From Alistipes sp. (GTDB taxonomy: Bacteria; Bacteroidota; Bacteroidia; Bacteroidales; Rikenellaceae), in the NCBI GenBank assembly GCA_017546725.1, contig JAFYRX010000067.1, forward strand, positions 1-35,291: a stretch of DNA of 35,291 nt. The letters run 5' to 3'. Made by a program: the position numbers and the translations under genes. A model generated the notes under the pieces. It was not told the origin of the DNA and searched no databases. It saw only the letters and a list, made by a program, of their open reading frames with translations. The stretch's first letter is position 1; every line of letters begins with the position of its first letter. Shown here piece after piece: positions 24,003 through 32,679 of the stretch.

Positions 24003-25082
24003 TTATTTTCCTGTCAAAGCATCAATCTTCTCCTGCCAGGGCTTACCGTTGCGGAGGATACCGAAACCGCCCTTGTAATCCCACGTTGTATAACCAATGT
24101 CGTACTTCTCGCATATAGCCACAACATCCTTATACCAACGAATAGTCGAAACCTCATCAGCCCCCATAATTACACCAAACTCGCCCAAGTAGGCCTTGCG
24201 CCCCATTGCGGCAGCGGCATCGTATGCCTGCTTGATTTGTTGCTCGAGGGTATTGATATCGTTATAACCGCCATCACTTGCCAACCAGCCATATTTGCGC
24301 TTCATCGCAGGCGACAACTTCGCCGCCTCGTCAGCCGAAGCCATCTTGCCAGGATATGTTACCTTCAACGGATTATCCTTTTGGTCGGTCCACGATGCGC
24401 GATAATGCGTAAACGCAAAGGGGTTGTAGAAATGGAAACTGATGATGAGATTCTTATCATCCTCGGGCACTCGCAGATTCTTCACCTGGTCGTAAGACTG
24501 CCAACGGTTAGCGCCAATGATAACCGTGCGCTTCGGCTCCAACTCGCGCACAGCAGCCAAACACTCATTCACAATCACATTCCACTGCTCGGGGTCATCG
24601 GCCACAGGCTCGTTCATAAGTTCGTAGGCCACCATCGAGCGAGGATACTTCTTCAACTCGGCCGACAACTTGCGCCAACAATCGTAGAATTGCTCCTGCG
24701 CCTTACGCTCGGTAAAGAGAGGCTTCGATGTAGCATTGAAGTGGTGAGTACGCAGTATATGCAAATCGACCACCACGCGCAAATCGAACTCCTTGCACCA
24801 CGCCAAAGCACTGTGCAGCAGCGCAAATGCCTCCCTCTCGGGGTTGAGTTGCTCATCGAACATCTGCTCCTCGTCAATCGGTATACGGATATGGTCAAAG
24901 CCCGCCTCGGCAATAAATTTAACATCTTCACGCGTAAATTTCTTGGCACGCACCTTACCTCTATCTTCACTCTGCGAGAGCCAATGGCTGATATTCACAC
25001 CTCGCTTCACCTCAAACTCTTTGGCCTCAACTCTTGCGACACACATAGCCACAAAGGCCAATATAAGTAGAAATCTTTTCAT
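24003..25082 (-). CDS. Secreted glycoside hydrolase family 5-like enzyme
   Basis: A 359-residue GH5-type (cellulase superfamily) TIM-barrel hydrolase with signal peptide MKRFLLILAFVAMCVARVEA. KRGVNISHWL opens the barrel, HIRIPID follows, and the acid/base Glu158 is in YELMNEP. HFYNPF (217-222) and the nucleophile Glu301 in LGEFG fit retaining clan GH-A catalysis. A longer open frame reaches 25127, but the promoter box at 25116-25123 lies inside it, so ATG 25082 is the start. The target is a beta-glucan, mannan or related polysaccharide; the subfamily cannot be called. The gene is alone between two terminators. Confidence 0.88.
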   Translation of the reverse strand: MKRFLLILAFVAMCVARVEAKEFEVKRGVNISHWLSQSEDRGKVRAKKFTREDVKFIAEAGFDHIRIPIDEEQMFDEQLNPEREAFALLHSALAWCKEFDLRVVVDLHILRTHHFNATSKPLFTERKAQEQFYDCWRKLSAELKKYPRSMVAYELMNEPVADDPEQWNVIVNECLAAVRELEPKRTVIIGANRWQSYDQVKNLRVPEDDKNLIISFHFYNPFAFTHYRASWTDQKDNPLKVTYPGKMASADEAAKLSPAMKRKYGWLASDGGYNDINTLEQQIKQAYDAAAAMGRKAYLGEFGVIMGADEVSTIRWYKDVVAICEKYDIGYTTWDYKGGFGILRNGKPWQEKIDALTGK

Positions 25083-25115
25083 AGTTAATTGTTTTAGTAT
25101 TTGGTTGATATAATG

Positions 25116-25146
25116 CAAATATAGCAATTAAAAAGATAAATCGCAA
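25116..25146 (-). promoter_or_regulatory. Promoter of the GH5-like gene
   Basis: On the minus strand, TTG (25144-25146), 20 bases, TATATTTG (25116-25123). Full consensus match; it rules out the upstream start at 25127. Confidence 0.68.
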
Positions 25147-25189
25147 CTTATATCGCTCCTCCACACCTTCTCCGCTACATAACAAAAAA

Positions 25190-25221
25190 ATGCCCGCACG
25201 GCTATATAGCCGTACGGGCAT
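25190..25221 (-). terminator. Terminator of the HtrA gene
   Basis: A 16-bp stem, ATGCCCGTACGGCTAT with ATAGCCGTGCGGGCAT (minus strand), with one mismatch and no spare loop bases, so a 4-base loop forms at the tip. Followed by TTTTTTTG. Confidence 0.9.
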
Positions 25222-25251
25222 CAACTAATAATTATCTACCTTTAACTACAA

Positions 25252-26781
25252 TTATTGCACTATCACATATCTCACGGCCTGACCGTTGGGATATACACCA
25301 TCTATGGTCTGCACCTTGTCGCTCATACGCTGCAGGTCGCTTATCGATGTCACCAAGCGGTCGTTGATGTAGGTTATCACAAAACCCTCTTTCACGCCCG
25401 AGCGACCCAGCAAACCATCTCGCTTGATGCTTACAACCTGTACACCGCCACGAATCTCCAACTTTTGGCACATACGCTCATTCACCTCGGCAAACTTACC
25501 GCCCAAAGCCTCGGCAATATCCATCGTGTCGCGAGTCACAGGCTCGGCCTTACCTACTCTATTCTTAAGCACTACATCCACCTTCTTATCCGAACCGTTA
25601 CGGTCGAACGAGATAGTCACCTTATCGTTTGGACGCTTCTGCGCAATCTTTTCCAAGAGCACTGATGCGTCATTGGTCTTTACGCCGTCGATAGCGGTGA
25701 TAATATCACCCTTGCGCAAGCCCGCCTCGGCCGCAGCACTACCCTCCTCAACCGAGAATACATACAGACCACCTGTCTTCTTGATGCCGAGTTCCTCGCC
25801 CTGCTCCTCGATAAATTGGTCGTCGATAGCACGATAGCGCACACCCAGCATAGCACGCTGCACAACGCCATACTCCTTCAAATCCATCACCACTTTACGC
25901 ACGATGGTCTCGGGCACAGCAAATGAGTAACCTATATAACTTCCCGTTGATGACTTGATTACGGTATTGATACCCACCAACTCACCTCTCGTATTCACCA
26001 ATGCGCCACCCGAGTTACCAGGATTCACCGCAGCATCGGTCTGGATAAACGACTCAATGGGAGCCTCTTCGGCAATAACACCCAATTGACGAGCCTTCGC
26101 ACTGACGATACCAGCCGTAATGGTCGATTGCAGGTTGAACGGCGAGCCAATAGCCAGCACCCACTCACCCAATCGCAAGTCATCAGAATCGCCAAAGGGC
26201 AACGTCGGCAAATCCTCGCCCTCAATCTTTATCAGAGCCACGTCGGTCGTGGGGTCGGTACCGATAAGTTTAGCGTCAAACAGACGACCGTCGTTCAACT
26301 TAACCTTCAACTTTGTAGCCTCCTCAATAACGTGGTTGTTAGTCACGATATATCCGTCGGGCGATATGATTACACCCGAGCCACCCGACTTCTGCTCACG
26401 AGTTTGGGGCTCACCATAGCCTCTGCCGCCACCGTAAGGGATGCCGAAAAACTCATAAAATGGGTCATAGCCATAACCTCTACTGCTGCCCCCATACTGC
26501 ACTTCGCGGATTGATTCGATGTTTACCACCGCCTTTACCGCATTCTCGGCCGCATAGGTAAGGTCGGGATACTGCTCGGCCTGATATGCCGTAAAATGAT
26601 TACCTGCTTCGGGCAACGAGTTACCCCACTCGCTTGTAGTATCGTTTTGGCTAAACGACAATGCTCGGCGCTCATAGCCACCCTTCGCTGCCAAATAATT
26701 ATTTACGCTCAATGCAGCAAAACCACCTGCGGCTGCCGCAATAACGACTGTTCCTAAAATTGTTAATGCCGTCTTTTTCAT
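25252..26781 (-). CDS. degQ: Do/DegQ-family periplasmic serine endopeptidase
   Basis: An HtrA family protease/chaperone (509 residues) for envelope protein quality control. There is an N-terminal membrane anchor or signal (about 4-25). The trypsin-like domain has His150 (VTNNHVIEEA), Asp180 (TTDVALIKIE) and Ser257 (NPGNSGGALVN). Two PDZ domains follow (about 310-400 and 415-509), the first with GLRKGDIITAIDGVKTND. A Gly/Tyr-rich loop (97-124) sits where the LA loop is expected. It is monocistronic with a strong terminator. No full TAnnTTTG match was found in the upstream gap. Confidence 0.94.
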   Translation of the reverse strand: MKKTALTILGTVVIAAAAGGFAALSVNNYLAAKGGYERRALSFSQNDTTSEWGNSLPEAGNHFTAYQAEQYPDLTYAAENAVKAVVNIESIREVQYGGSSRGYGYDPFYEFFGIPYGGGRGYGEPQTREQKSGGSGVIISPDGYIVTNNHVIEEATKLKVKLNDGRLFDAKLIGTDPTTDVALIKIEGEDLPTLPFGDSDDLRLGEWVLAIGSPFNLQSTITAGIVSAKARQLGVIAEEAPIESFIQTDAAVNPGNSGGALVNTRGELVGINTVIKSSTGSYIGYSFAVPETIVRKVVMDLKEYGVVQRAMLGVRYRAIDDQFIEEQGEELGIKKTGGLYVFSVEEGSAAAEAGLRKGDIITAIDGVKTNDASVLLEKIAQKRPNDKVTISFDRNGSDKKVDVVLKNRVGKAEPVTRDTMDIAEALGGKFAEVNERMCQKLEIRGGVQVVSIKRDGLLGRSGVKEGFVITYINDRLVTSISDLQRMSDKVQTIDGVYPNGQAVRYVIVQ

Positions 26782-27043
26782 AATAACTAAACTAATTTCA
26801 CTTGTTAATAATTCAAATTAGGCGAATTTTATCATAGGCATCTATACATACTTTTTCTTAATTCATATTTATAACGCAACAACCCTCAAGATTATTATAT
26901 CTGCGTGATAAAATTTATTTCAGTTAATGCACCCTACCGTCGGGCCACATTTAACTTAATGCAAGATACAAAAAATATGCTATATGATGCAAACTTCAGG
27001 GCGTATTTCGCTGAAAAAAAGTATCTTTGTAAAAATTGTTTTT
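26782..27043. other. Divergent intergenic gap
   Basis: AT-rich gap between degQ (minus) and the GH-A-like gene (plus). It holds the plus-strand -7 box at 27022 and two direct copies of TTAATGCA (26924-26931 and 26956-26963). No RNA gene, terminator or coding frame could be supported; the open frames starting at 26905 and 26984 run through the promoter. Confidence 0.5.
27022..27029 (+). promoter_or_regulatory. -7 box of the GH-A-like gene
   Basis: TATCTTTG, ending 14 bases before ATG 27044. The expected start would leave a leader of only about 8 bases. It lies inside the longer open frame and so decides the start codon. Confidence 0.5.
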
Positions 27044-28363
27044 ATGAGAAGAAGTTTATTGTCTGCATTGTTCATAATGCTATGCGGTCTATCGTTTGCA
27101 CAGCAAAAACATCAGGCACAGAGTGCATACGATTTTTTGCAAAGCATTGGCGTCAATAGTGCAATTTACCGACGAGGTGAGAGCGTGGAGCGCACAATAG
27201 AGTGCGTAAATTACATCGGTGCACGTTGGATTCGTACAGACGAGAGTATGCATACCGACGAGCAGGTTGCCGCAATCAAACAGTTGACAGATGCTACGGG
27301 AGTAAAAATTTCGACAAGTCTCGGCAGCGGCGGCAGCGACATCGAAGAGTTGATTCTGGGCTCACAACGTATGGCCCAGATGGGGGTATTGCTTGCCATA
27401 GAAGGCAACAACGAGCCCAATAATTGGGGCATACGCTACAACGGTCAGGAGGGTGGCCGTGACAAGAGTTGGGTGGCCGTAGCACGCCTGCATCGTGATT
27501 TATATCAAGCAGTCAAGAGTGACGATGTGTTACGACGCTACCCCGTATGGGCCACTACAGAGACAGGAGCGATGACGGATAATGTCGGATTACAGTACCT
27601 CGAAGTACCAAATGATGCAACAGATGTCGTGGCGGAGTTTCGTGGCGCAAGGTTTGCCGATATAGCCAACTGCCACAACTATTTTGTTCATCCGGCGTGG
27701 GCAGCACCAAAGAATAATCAAACTTGGCTCTCTTCTCTACCAACGAGCGTAGCCAAAGGTGACCACTTGCAAGGTAATTACGGTGTAACGTGGCTAAAGA
27801 AATACAAGGGATATAGCGACGAGGAGTTGCAGCAACTTCCGCGCGTTACAACCGAGACGGGTGCGACAATTTCGGGCCAAATGACCGAAGAGATGCAGGC
27901 TAGGATGTATCTTTCGTGCTATCTTTCGCAGTTTACTCAAGGGTGGAGCCATACGGCTATGTACATTCTGCGCGACAGGTCCGACGAGGCAGGAAATCAA
28001 TCATTCGGCTTCTACGACAAAGATTATCGGCCACGCAAGGCGGCTCTCTATCTGCATAATCTAACGACATTGCTCGATGACGACCAACCCACCAAACGAC
28101 TCTCGTCGGTTGCTTACACCATCGAGAATCAATCGGCCGAGGTGCACGACCTCTTACTGCAAAAGAGCGACGGCTCGTTTGCCCTTATTATCTGGGGCGA
28201 GTTATACGAAGGTGGTGAGCAGACGGTTACCGTAAGGCTCAAACGCAAATACGACATCCGTATCTTCAATCCCACTGTGGGCACAACACCGAGTTGCGAA
28301 GGGAGAATGGATAATTTTGATTTAAGAGTAACAACACATCCTTATATAATAGAGTTGAGATAA
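27044..28363 (+). CDS. Secreted clan GH-A-like glycosidase of unclear family
   Basis: A 439-residue secreted protein (signal MRRSLLSALFIMLCGLSFAQ) with a TIM-barrel glycosidase layout. IEGNNEPNNWG holds the probable acid/base Glu124, as in N-E-P of clan GH-A. VTTETGAT holds the probable nucleophile Glu271, and CHNYFVHP lies between them. A beta-sandwich-like C-terminal part (about 350-439, SFALIIWGELYEGGEQTVTV) follows, as in GH30/GH39-type enzymes. I cannot assign a CAZy family; the substrate is unknown. An open frame reaches to 26984, but the promoter box at 27022 argues for ATG 27044. Confidence 0.78.
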   Translation: MRRSLLSALFIMLCGLSFAQQKHQAQSAYDFLQSIGVNSAIYRRGESVERTIECVNYIGARWIRTDESMHTDEQVAAIKQLTDATGVKISTSLGSGGSDIEELILGSQRMAQMGVLLAIEGNNEPNNWGIRYNGQEGGRDKSWVAVARLHRDLYQAVKSDDVLRRYPVWATTETGAMTDNVGLQYLEVPNDATDVVAEFRGARFADIANCHNYFVHPAWAAPKNNQTWLSSLPTSVAKGDHLQGNYGVTWLKKYKGYSDEELQQLPRVTTETGATISGQMTEEMQARMYLSCYLSQFTQGWSHTAMYILRDRSDEAGNQSFGFYDKDYRPRKAALYLHNLTTLLDDDQPTKRLSSVAYTIENQSAEVHDLLLQKSDGSFALIIWGELYEGGEQTVTVRLKRKYDIRIFNPTVGTTPSCEGRMDNFDLRVTTHPYIIELR

Positions 28364-28379
28364 GTGAGGGAGTACAAAC

Positions 28380-28413
28380 AAATAGGGCGTAGAAACTTTT
28401 CTGCGCCCTATTT
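28380..28413. terminator. Terminator between the GH-A-like gene and metK
   Basis: AAATAGGGCG pairs with CGCCCTATTT, extended by TAGAA/TTCTG with one G-T pair, and followed by TTATTTATTA. It serves the convergent genes on both strands. Confidence 0.87.
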
Positions 28414-28438
28414 TATTTATTATATACAATCGAATCTT

Positions 28439-29743
28439 CTACAATCCGAACTCGGCCTTAATCTGCTCTACGGCATCCAAGCGCTCCCATCCGAAGAACT
28501 CAACCTCGCGGTCAACCTCTACGCCGTTCTCCACAACCTTGATGTTCTTTGTGTAGGGACGGTTACCGAAGTGTCCATACGATGCTGTCGCCTCAAAAAT
28601 AGGATTCTTCAAACCAAAGCGCTTAACGATTGATGCAGGACGCAAATCAAACAACTTGCCAATGCGCTCGGCAATCTCGCCGTCGGTCATACCCTCCAAC
28701 GCTGCGGGGCGCTTCGAACCATAGGTATTAACATATACCGACAACGGCTCTGCGATACCGATAGCGTAACTCAACTGCACCAAAACCTCATCGGCAACAC
28801 CAGCCGCCACCATATTCTTTGCGATGTGACGTGCGGCATAGGCAGCCGAGCGGTCAACCTTCGATGAATCCTTACCCGAGAATGCACCACCACCGTGAGC
28901 ACCACGACCACCGTATGTATCTACGATAATCTTGCGGCCTGTAAGACCTGTATCTCCGTGAGGACCACCGATTACGAACTTACCCGTAGGATTAACGTGC
29001 AGGATATACTCCTCTCCGATAAGGTCAGCCAAGCAGTCGCCAGCACGCTCCAGGCGAGCCTTCACGCGGGGAATCAGAATATTCTTCACATCCTCACGAA
29101 TCATCTGCTGCATCATAATCTCGGCCTCCTTTTCGTTGCGGCTCTCGGTAGGCTTGATGAACTCGTCGTGCTGTGTCGATACTACGATAGTGTGCACACG
29201 CAAGGGCTTGCTTGTAGCCTCATCGTACTCGATAGTTACCTGACTCTTGGCATCGGGACGCAAATATGTCATCTGCTCGCCCTCACGACGGATTACAGCC
29301 AACTCCTTCAATATAACGTGCGAAAGGATAAGCGTAGCGGGCATATACTCACGAGTCTCGTTGCAGGCGTAACCAAACATAATACCCTGGTCGCCAGCAC
29401 CCTGCTCCTCCTCGGCCTCACGCTCAACACCCTGATTAATATCTGATGACTGCTCGTGAATAGCCGACAAGATACCGCACGACGCAGCATCAAACTGATA
29501 CTCGCTCTTATTGTAGCCAATGCGGTCGATAACGCGACGTGCCACTGACTGAATATCGACGTATGCGTTTGAACGCACCTCACCCGATACTACTACAAGA
29601 CCTGTAGTACAAAGTGTTTCGCAAGCAACTTTTGATTGTGAATCGTGACGCAAAAACTCGTCAAGGATAGCATCGGAAATCTGGTCCGACACCTTATCGG
29701 GGTGTCCCTCCGACACCGACTCTGATGTAAATAAAAAAGCCAT
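28439..29743 (-). CDS. metK: S-adenosylmethionine synthetase
   Basis: Makes SAM from methionine and ATP in the cytoplasm. It has 434 residues. [14 protein letters not shown] (5-18) opens the family. [12 protein letters not shown] is the methionine-binding signature, and [20 protein letters not shown] is the ATP-binding loop. It is about 50 residues longer than the E. coli enzyme because of inserts in the middle of the chain, usual in Bacteroidota. It is preceded by a promoter and a SAM-II-like riboswitch, so it is likely repressed when SAM is abundant. Confidence 0.97.
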   Translation of the reverse strand: MAFLFTSESVSEGHPDKVSDQISDAILDEFLRHDSQSKVACETLCTTGLVVVSGEVRSNAYVDIQSVARRVIDRIGYNKSEYQFDAASCGILSAIHEQSSDINQGVEREAEEEQGAGDQGIMFGYACNETREYMPATLILSHVILKELAVIRREGEQMTYLRPDAKSQVTIEYDEATSKPLRVHTIVVSTQHDEFIKPTESRNEKEAEIMMQQMIREDVKNILIPRVKARLERAGDCLADLIGEEYILHVNPTGKFVIGGPHGDTGLTGRKIIVDTYGGRGAHGGGAFSGKDSSKVDRSAAYAARHIAKNMVAAGVADEVLVQLSYAIGIAEPLSVYVNTYGSKRPAALEGMTDGEIAERIGKLFDLRPASIVKRFGLKNPIFEATASYGHFGNRPYTKNIKVVENGVEVDREVEFFGWERLDAVEQIKAEFGL

Positions 29744-29809
29744 ACTTTAATAGTTTTTTATGAGTTAAACAATTAACGTATGGAAGTTTGACTGTCGTAT
29801 ACTTAAATG

Positions 29810-29862
29810 TGCTGGTTTAGCATTTTTTTCGTGGTTGCAAGCAGTCCAAATCCTTCCACCTC
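29810..29862 (-). ncRNA. Probable SAM-II riboswitch upstream of metK
   Basis: A 53-base leader segment with the ordered conserved pieces of the SAM-II (metA motif) aptamer: GAGGTGG (29856-29862), GATTTG (29847-29852), CTTGCA (29836-29841), ACCACG (29830-29835), an A-run, and GCTAAA (29816-29821). GTGG can pair with CCAC to form P1. GG after GATTT can pair with CC after GCTAAA to form the pseudoknot. Three extra bases (AAG) lie between P1 and GATTTG. It starts a few bases after the predicted transcription start and precedes metK, the enzyme that makes the ligand. Confidence 0.78.
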
Positions 29863-29875
29863 ATTTTTTCGGGGG

Positions 29876-29883
29876 CAAAGGTA
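29876..29883 (-). promoter_or_regulatory. -7 box of metK
   Basis: TACCTTTG on the minus strand. The predicted transcription start near 29869 is just ahead of the SAM-II-like aptamer. The -33 region (TTTAC) is only a partial match. Confidence 0.6.
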
Positions 29884-29943
29884 GTAAAAATTTTATTAAT
29901 GTAAAGTTTTCAAGCGATTTATATTACCTTTTATAATACAAAC

Positions 29944-29974
29944 CGAGGGTGTTGGTCTCAATCCAACACCCTCG
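29944..29974 (-). terminator. Terminator of glnN
   Basis: A perfect 12-bp stem, CGAGGGTGTTGG with CCAACACCCTCG, and a 7-base loop, 23 bases after the stop. The minus-strand T-run is weak (GTTTGTATT). Confidence 0.75.
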
Positions 29975-29996
29975 AAATATATGTTTTCGTTCTGAA

Positions 29997-32168
29997 TTAT
30001 CGTATAAACAGCAACTCACGGTACTTGGGCAATGGCCACAACTGGTCATCGATTACCTCCTCCATATCGTCAATACAGTCGCGTATCTGGTCGAAATACA
30101 CCGCAACCGTATCGTGATAGAGCATAGCCCTCTCGCGATGAGACTCCACGCGGTTGGCAACCTTACGCGCCTCGACCATATCGTGCACCAGACTCTGCAA
30201 CTTGGCTATATTGCGCTGGATGCTCTTTATCAACTCTATATCGCTTTCAAACTTCAAGCCCAGTTCCTTCATCTTATAGGCCTTATCCAACAGCACAGCC
30301 TCATACTTCGAGGCTACGGGGATGATATTATTCATCGTGATATCGCCCAATACGCGCGCCTCAATCTGAATCTTCTTGGTGTAGGTCTCCCACTTAACCT
30401 CGGTGCGGGCCTCCAATTCCGTACGGTTAAAGACACCCATATCGCTGAACATCTTAAGGCTTGACGGCGTGAGATAGTGGTCGAAAATCTTCGGTGCGGC
30501 AGTTTCGCAATCCAAGCCTCGCTTGGCAGCCTCCACCTTCCACTCGTCGGAGTAGCCATTACCATCGAAATGAACAGCCTTGCAATCCTTTATCAAACGC
30601 TTGATTATCTCGTAGATAGCCTTCTCCTTCTTCACACCCTGCTCAATCTTGGCATCAACCATACGCTTGAACCCGGTGAGTTGCTCGGCTGCGGCGGCAC
30701 ACAACGTAATCATAGCCTCGGCACAGTTATCCGATGAGCCCACGGCACGGAACTCAAAACGATTACCTGTAAAAGCAAAGGGCGAAGTACGGTTACGGTC
30801 GGTATTATCCAACAAGATAGATGGAATTTGCGACACACCGCTCATCTTCAACACGCTCTTGGCATCGAAACGGATGGCATCGTCACCACGACTACCCTCC
30901 AACTTCTCCAACACCGATGAAATCTGCGTACCGAGGAATGCCGAGATGATTGCAGGCGGAGCCTCATTAGCACCCAAACGGTGGGCATTAGTAGCACTCA
31001 TAATCGAAGCCTTCAGCAAGCCATTATGCTTATATACTGCAGCCATAACATTCACAAGGAAGGTGATAAACTGCAGATTCTCCGACGCAGTCTTACCTGG
31101 GCCAAAGAGATTGACACCAGTATCCGTTCCCAGCGACCAGTTATTATGCTTACCCGAGCCATTTACACCCTTGAAAGGCTTCTCGTGCAACAACACACGG
31201 AAGTGGTGACGGCGGGCAATCTTATCCATAATAGTCATCAGCAACTGGTTGTGGTCGTTGGCAAGGTTAGCCTCCTCATACACAGGGGCCAACTCAAACT
31301 GATTGGGAGCCACCTCGTTGTGACGAGTCTTGACGGGGATACCCAACTTCAAACACTCGCACTCCAAATCCTTCATAAAGTTAATCACTCGCGACGGAAT
31401 AGCACCAAAATAATGGTCCTCCAACTGCTGATTCTTTGCTGACTCGTGGCCCATCAGTGTACGACCTGTCAACACAAGGTCAGGACGTGCAGCCCACAGA
31501 CACTCATCAACCAAAAAATACTCCTGCTCCCAACCGAGGTAGGTATGTACGCTTGACACATTCTTATCAAAGTAGTGACATACGGCTGTCGCAGCCTTAT
31601 CCACAGCGGCGATAGCACGCAACAGAGGCACCTTATAATCCAATGCCTCGCCCGTATATGCGATAAATACAGTCGGAATACACAACGTCGTATCGACAAT
31701 AAAGGCGGGCGACGTAGGGTCCCACGCCGAGTAACCTCGCGCCTCAAAGGTGTTACGCAGGCCTCCGCTGGGGAACGACGATGCGTCGGGCTCCTGCTGT
31801 GCCAGCACCTTACCCGAGAATGACTCTATAACGCCGCCTCGACCATCGGGGTCCGAGAACGAATCGTGCTTCTCGGCCGTACCACCCGTCAAAGGCTGAA
31901 ACCAGTGGGTGTAGTGGTCGGCTCCATTATCCAGAGCCCACTGTCGCATACCTGCCGCCACACTGTCGGCCAAATCCAAAGACAACGGAGTACCGTTATC
32001 CATAGTATTAAGCAAAGCGTTAAACGTATTCTTATCGAGATACTTACGCATCACGTTGCGACCAAACACCTTCTCACCAAAATAGTCAGAAGGACGTGCA
32101 CTCGGAGCCTTCACCTCTACGGCTGTATGATTCAAAGCCGCCTCGACCATCTTAAATCTCAACAACAT
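29997..32168 (-). CDS. glnN: Glutamine synthetase type III
   Basis: The large GSIII form of glutamine synthetase (723 residues), which joins ammonia to glutamate with ATP and is typical of Bacteroides relatives. The family blocks are clear: FQPLTGGTAEKHDSF with the early active-site region, KTRHNEVAPNQFELAPVYEE, HEKPFKGVNGSGKHNNWS and GANEAPPAIISAFLG. A long helical C-terminal domain (about 560-723) is specific to type III. ATG 32168 is chosen because recalled family members begin with a few residues before R-F-x-x-V-E; ATG 32150 is an alternative. It is divergent from the methylmalonyl-CoA mutase operon. No clear -7 box was found. Confidence 0.96.
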   Translation of the reverse strand: MLLRFKMVEAALNHTAVEVKAPSARPSDYFGEKVFGRNVMRKYLDKNTFNALLNTMDNGTPLSLDLADSVAAGMRQWALDNGADHYTHWFQPLTGGTAEKHDSFSDPDGRGGVIESFSGKVLAQQEPDASSFPSGGLRNTFEARGYSAWDPTSPAFIVDTTLCIPTVFIAYTGEALDYKVPLLRAIAAVDKAATAVCHYFDKNVSSVHTYLGWEQEYFLVDECLWAARPDLVLTGRTLMGHESAKNQQLEDHYFGAIPSRVINFMKDLECECLKLGIPVKTRHNEVAPNQFELAPVYEEANLANDHNQLLMTIMDKIARRHHFRVLLHEKPFKGVNGSGKHNNWSLGTDTGVNLFGPGKTASENLQFITFLVNVMAAVYKHNGLLKASIMSATNAHRLGANEAPPAIISAFLGTQISSVLEKLEGSRGDDAIRFDAKSVLKMSGVSQIPSILLDNTDRNRTSPFAFTGNRFEFRAVGSSDNCAEAMITLCAAAAEQLTGFKRMVDAKIEQGVKKEKAIYEIIKRLIKDCKAVHFDGNGYSDEWKVEAAKRGLDCETAAPKIFDHYLTPSSLKMFSDMGVFNRTELEARTEVKWETYTKKIQIEARVLGDITMNNIIPVASKYEAVLLDKAYKMKELGLKFESDIELIKSIQRNIAKLQSLVHDMVEARKVANRVESHRERAMLYHDTVAVYFDQIRDCIDDMEEVIDDQLWPLPKYRELLFIR

Positions 32169-32679
32169 TTTTTAGAATATTTTATGTTAGCACATCTTGA
32201 GTTATCCAATTTTATTTTTTGCAATTATCAATTTTTAATAATCAGCAAAAACTTACCTCACGACAAAAATATACATTTTTCGACATTTTATCATTTTTAC
32301 ACCCTATTTTTCACCAAACAACGATAAATTTTCTCACATTTTCGGAAAATTAGGCCCTAAAATTCAGAAAACACCCGAAATTTTGCATCATTTTTGCCCA
32401 AAGCCGTCATTTTTGCAGAAATTTACATTTATTCCGTTTTTGCCTATTTTTATCCTATTTTACACATTTTTAGCACAACACATTTCCCACAACAAAAGTC
32501 AAGCGACGCCAACAACTGATAACAAATGTATTATTTTTCCAAGACCTCATAAAGTTTAATCACAAAAAGGATTGTTTAATTATAAATAAAATAGTATCTT
32601 TGCGTGATTTATTACAAATCGCAACTGAAACTAAAAACATACAAACACATACATTAAAATCTAAAATTTCCAAACAATT
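32169..32679. other. 511-bp divergent intergenic region with repeated T-tracts
   Basis: Contains no supported gene. From 32276 there are many short T-runs preceded by CA or CTA (32276, 32286, 32294, 32307, then further tracts to about 32475), several spaced near one helical turn, so the DNA may be curved. The right end (32572-32602) holds the mutA promoter and about 70 bases of leader. I saw no B12 riboswitch. Confidence 0.5.
32572..32602 (+). promoter_or_regulatory. Promoter of the methylmalonyl-CoA mutase operon
   Basis: TTG (32572-32574), 20 bases, TATCTTTG (32595-32602), a full consensus match. The leader is about 70 bases before ATG 32680. Confidence 0.7.

Noticed and set aside
23994-25070. 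358-codon plus-strand open frame
   Set aside because: Exactly antisense to the GH5-like gene, which has catalytic motifs, a signal peptide and a promoter; the plus-strand product is a low-quality Leu/His-rich shadow.
26905-27159. Small open frame upstream of and overlapping the GH-A-like gene
   Set aside because: No start signal or recognisable content; runs through the promoter box and into the real gene in another frame.
32169-32679. Cobalamin riboswitch upstream of methylmalonyl-CoA mutase
   Set aside because: No B12-box-like sequence or multi-stem structure was seen, and the leader after the promoter is only about 70 bases.
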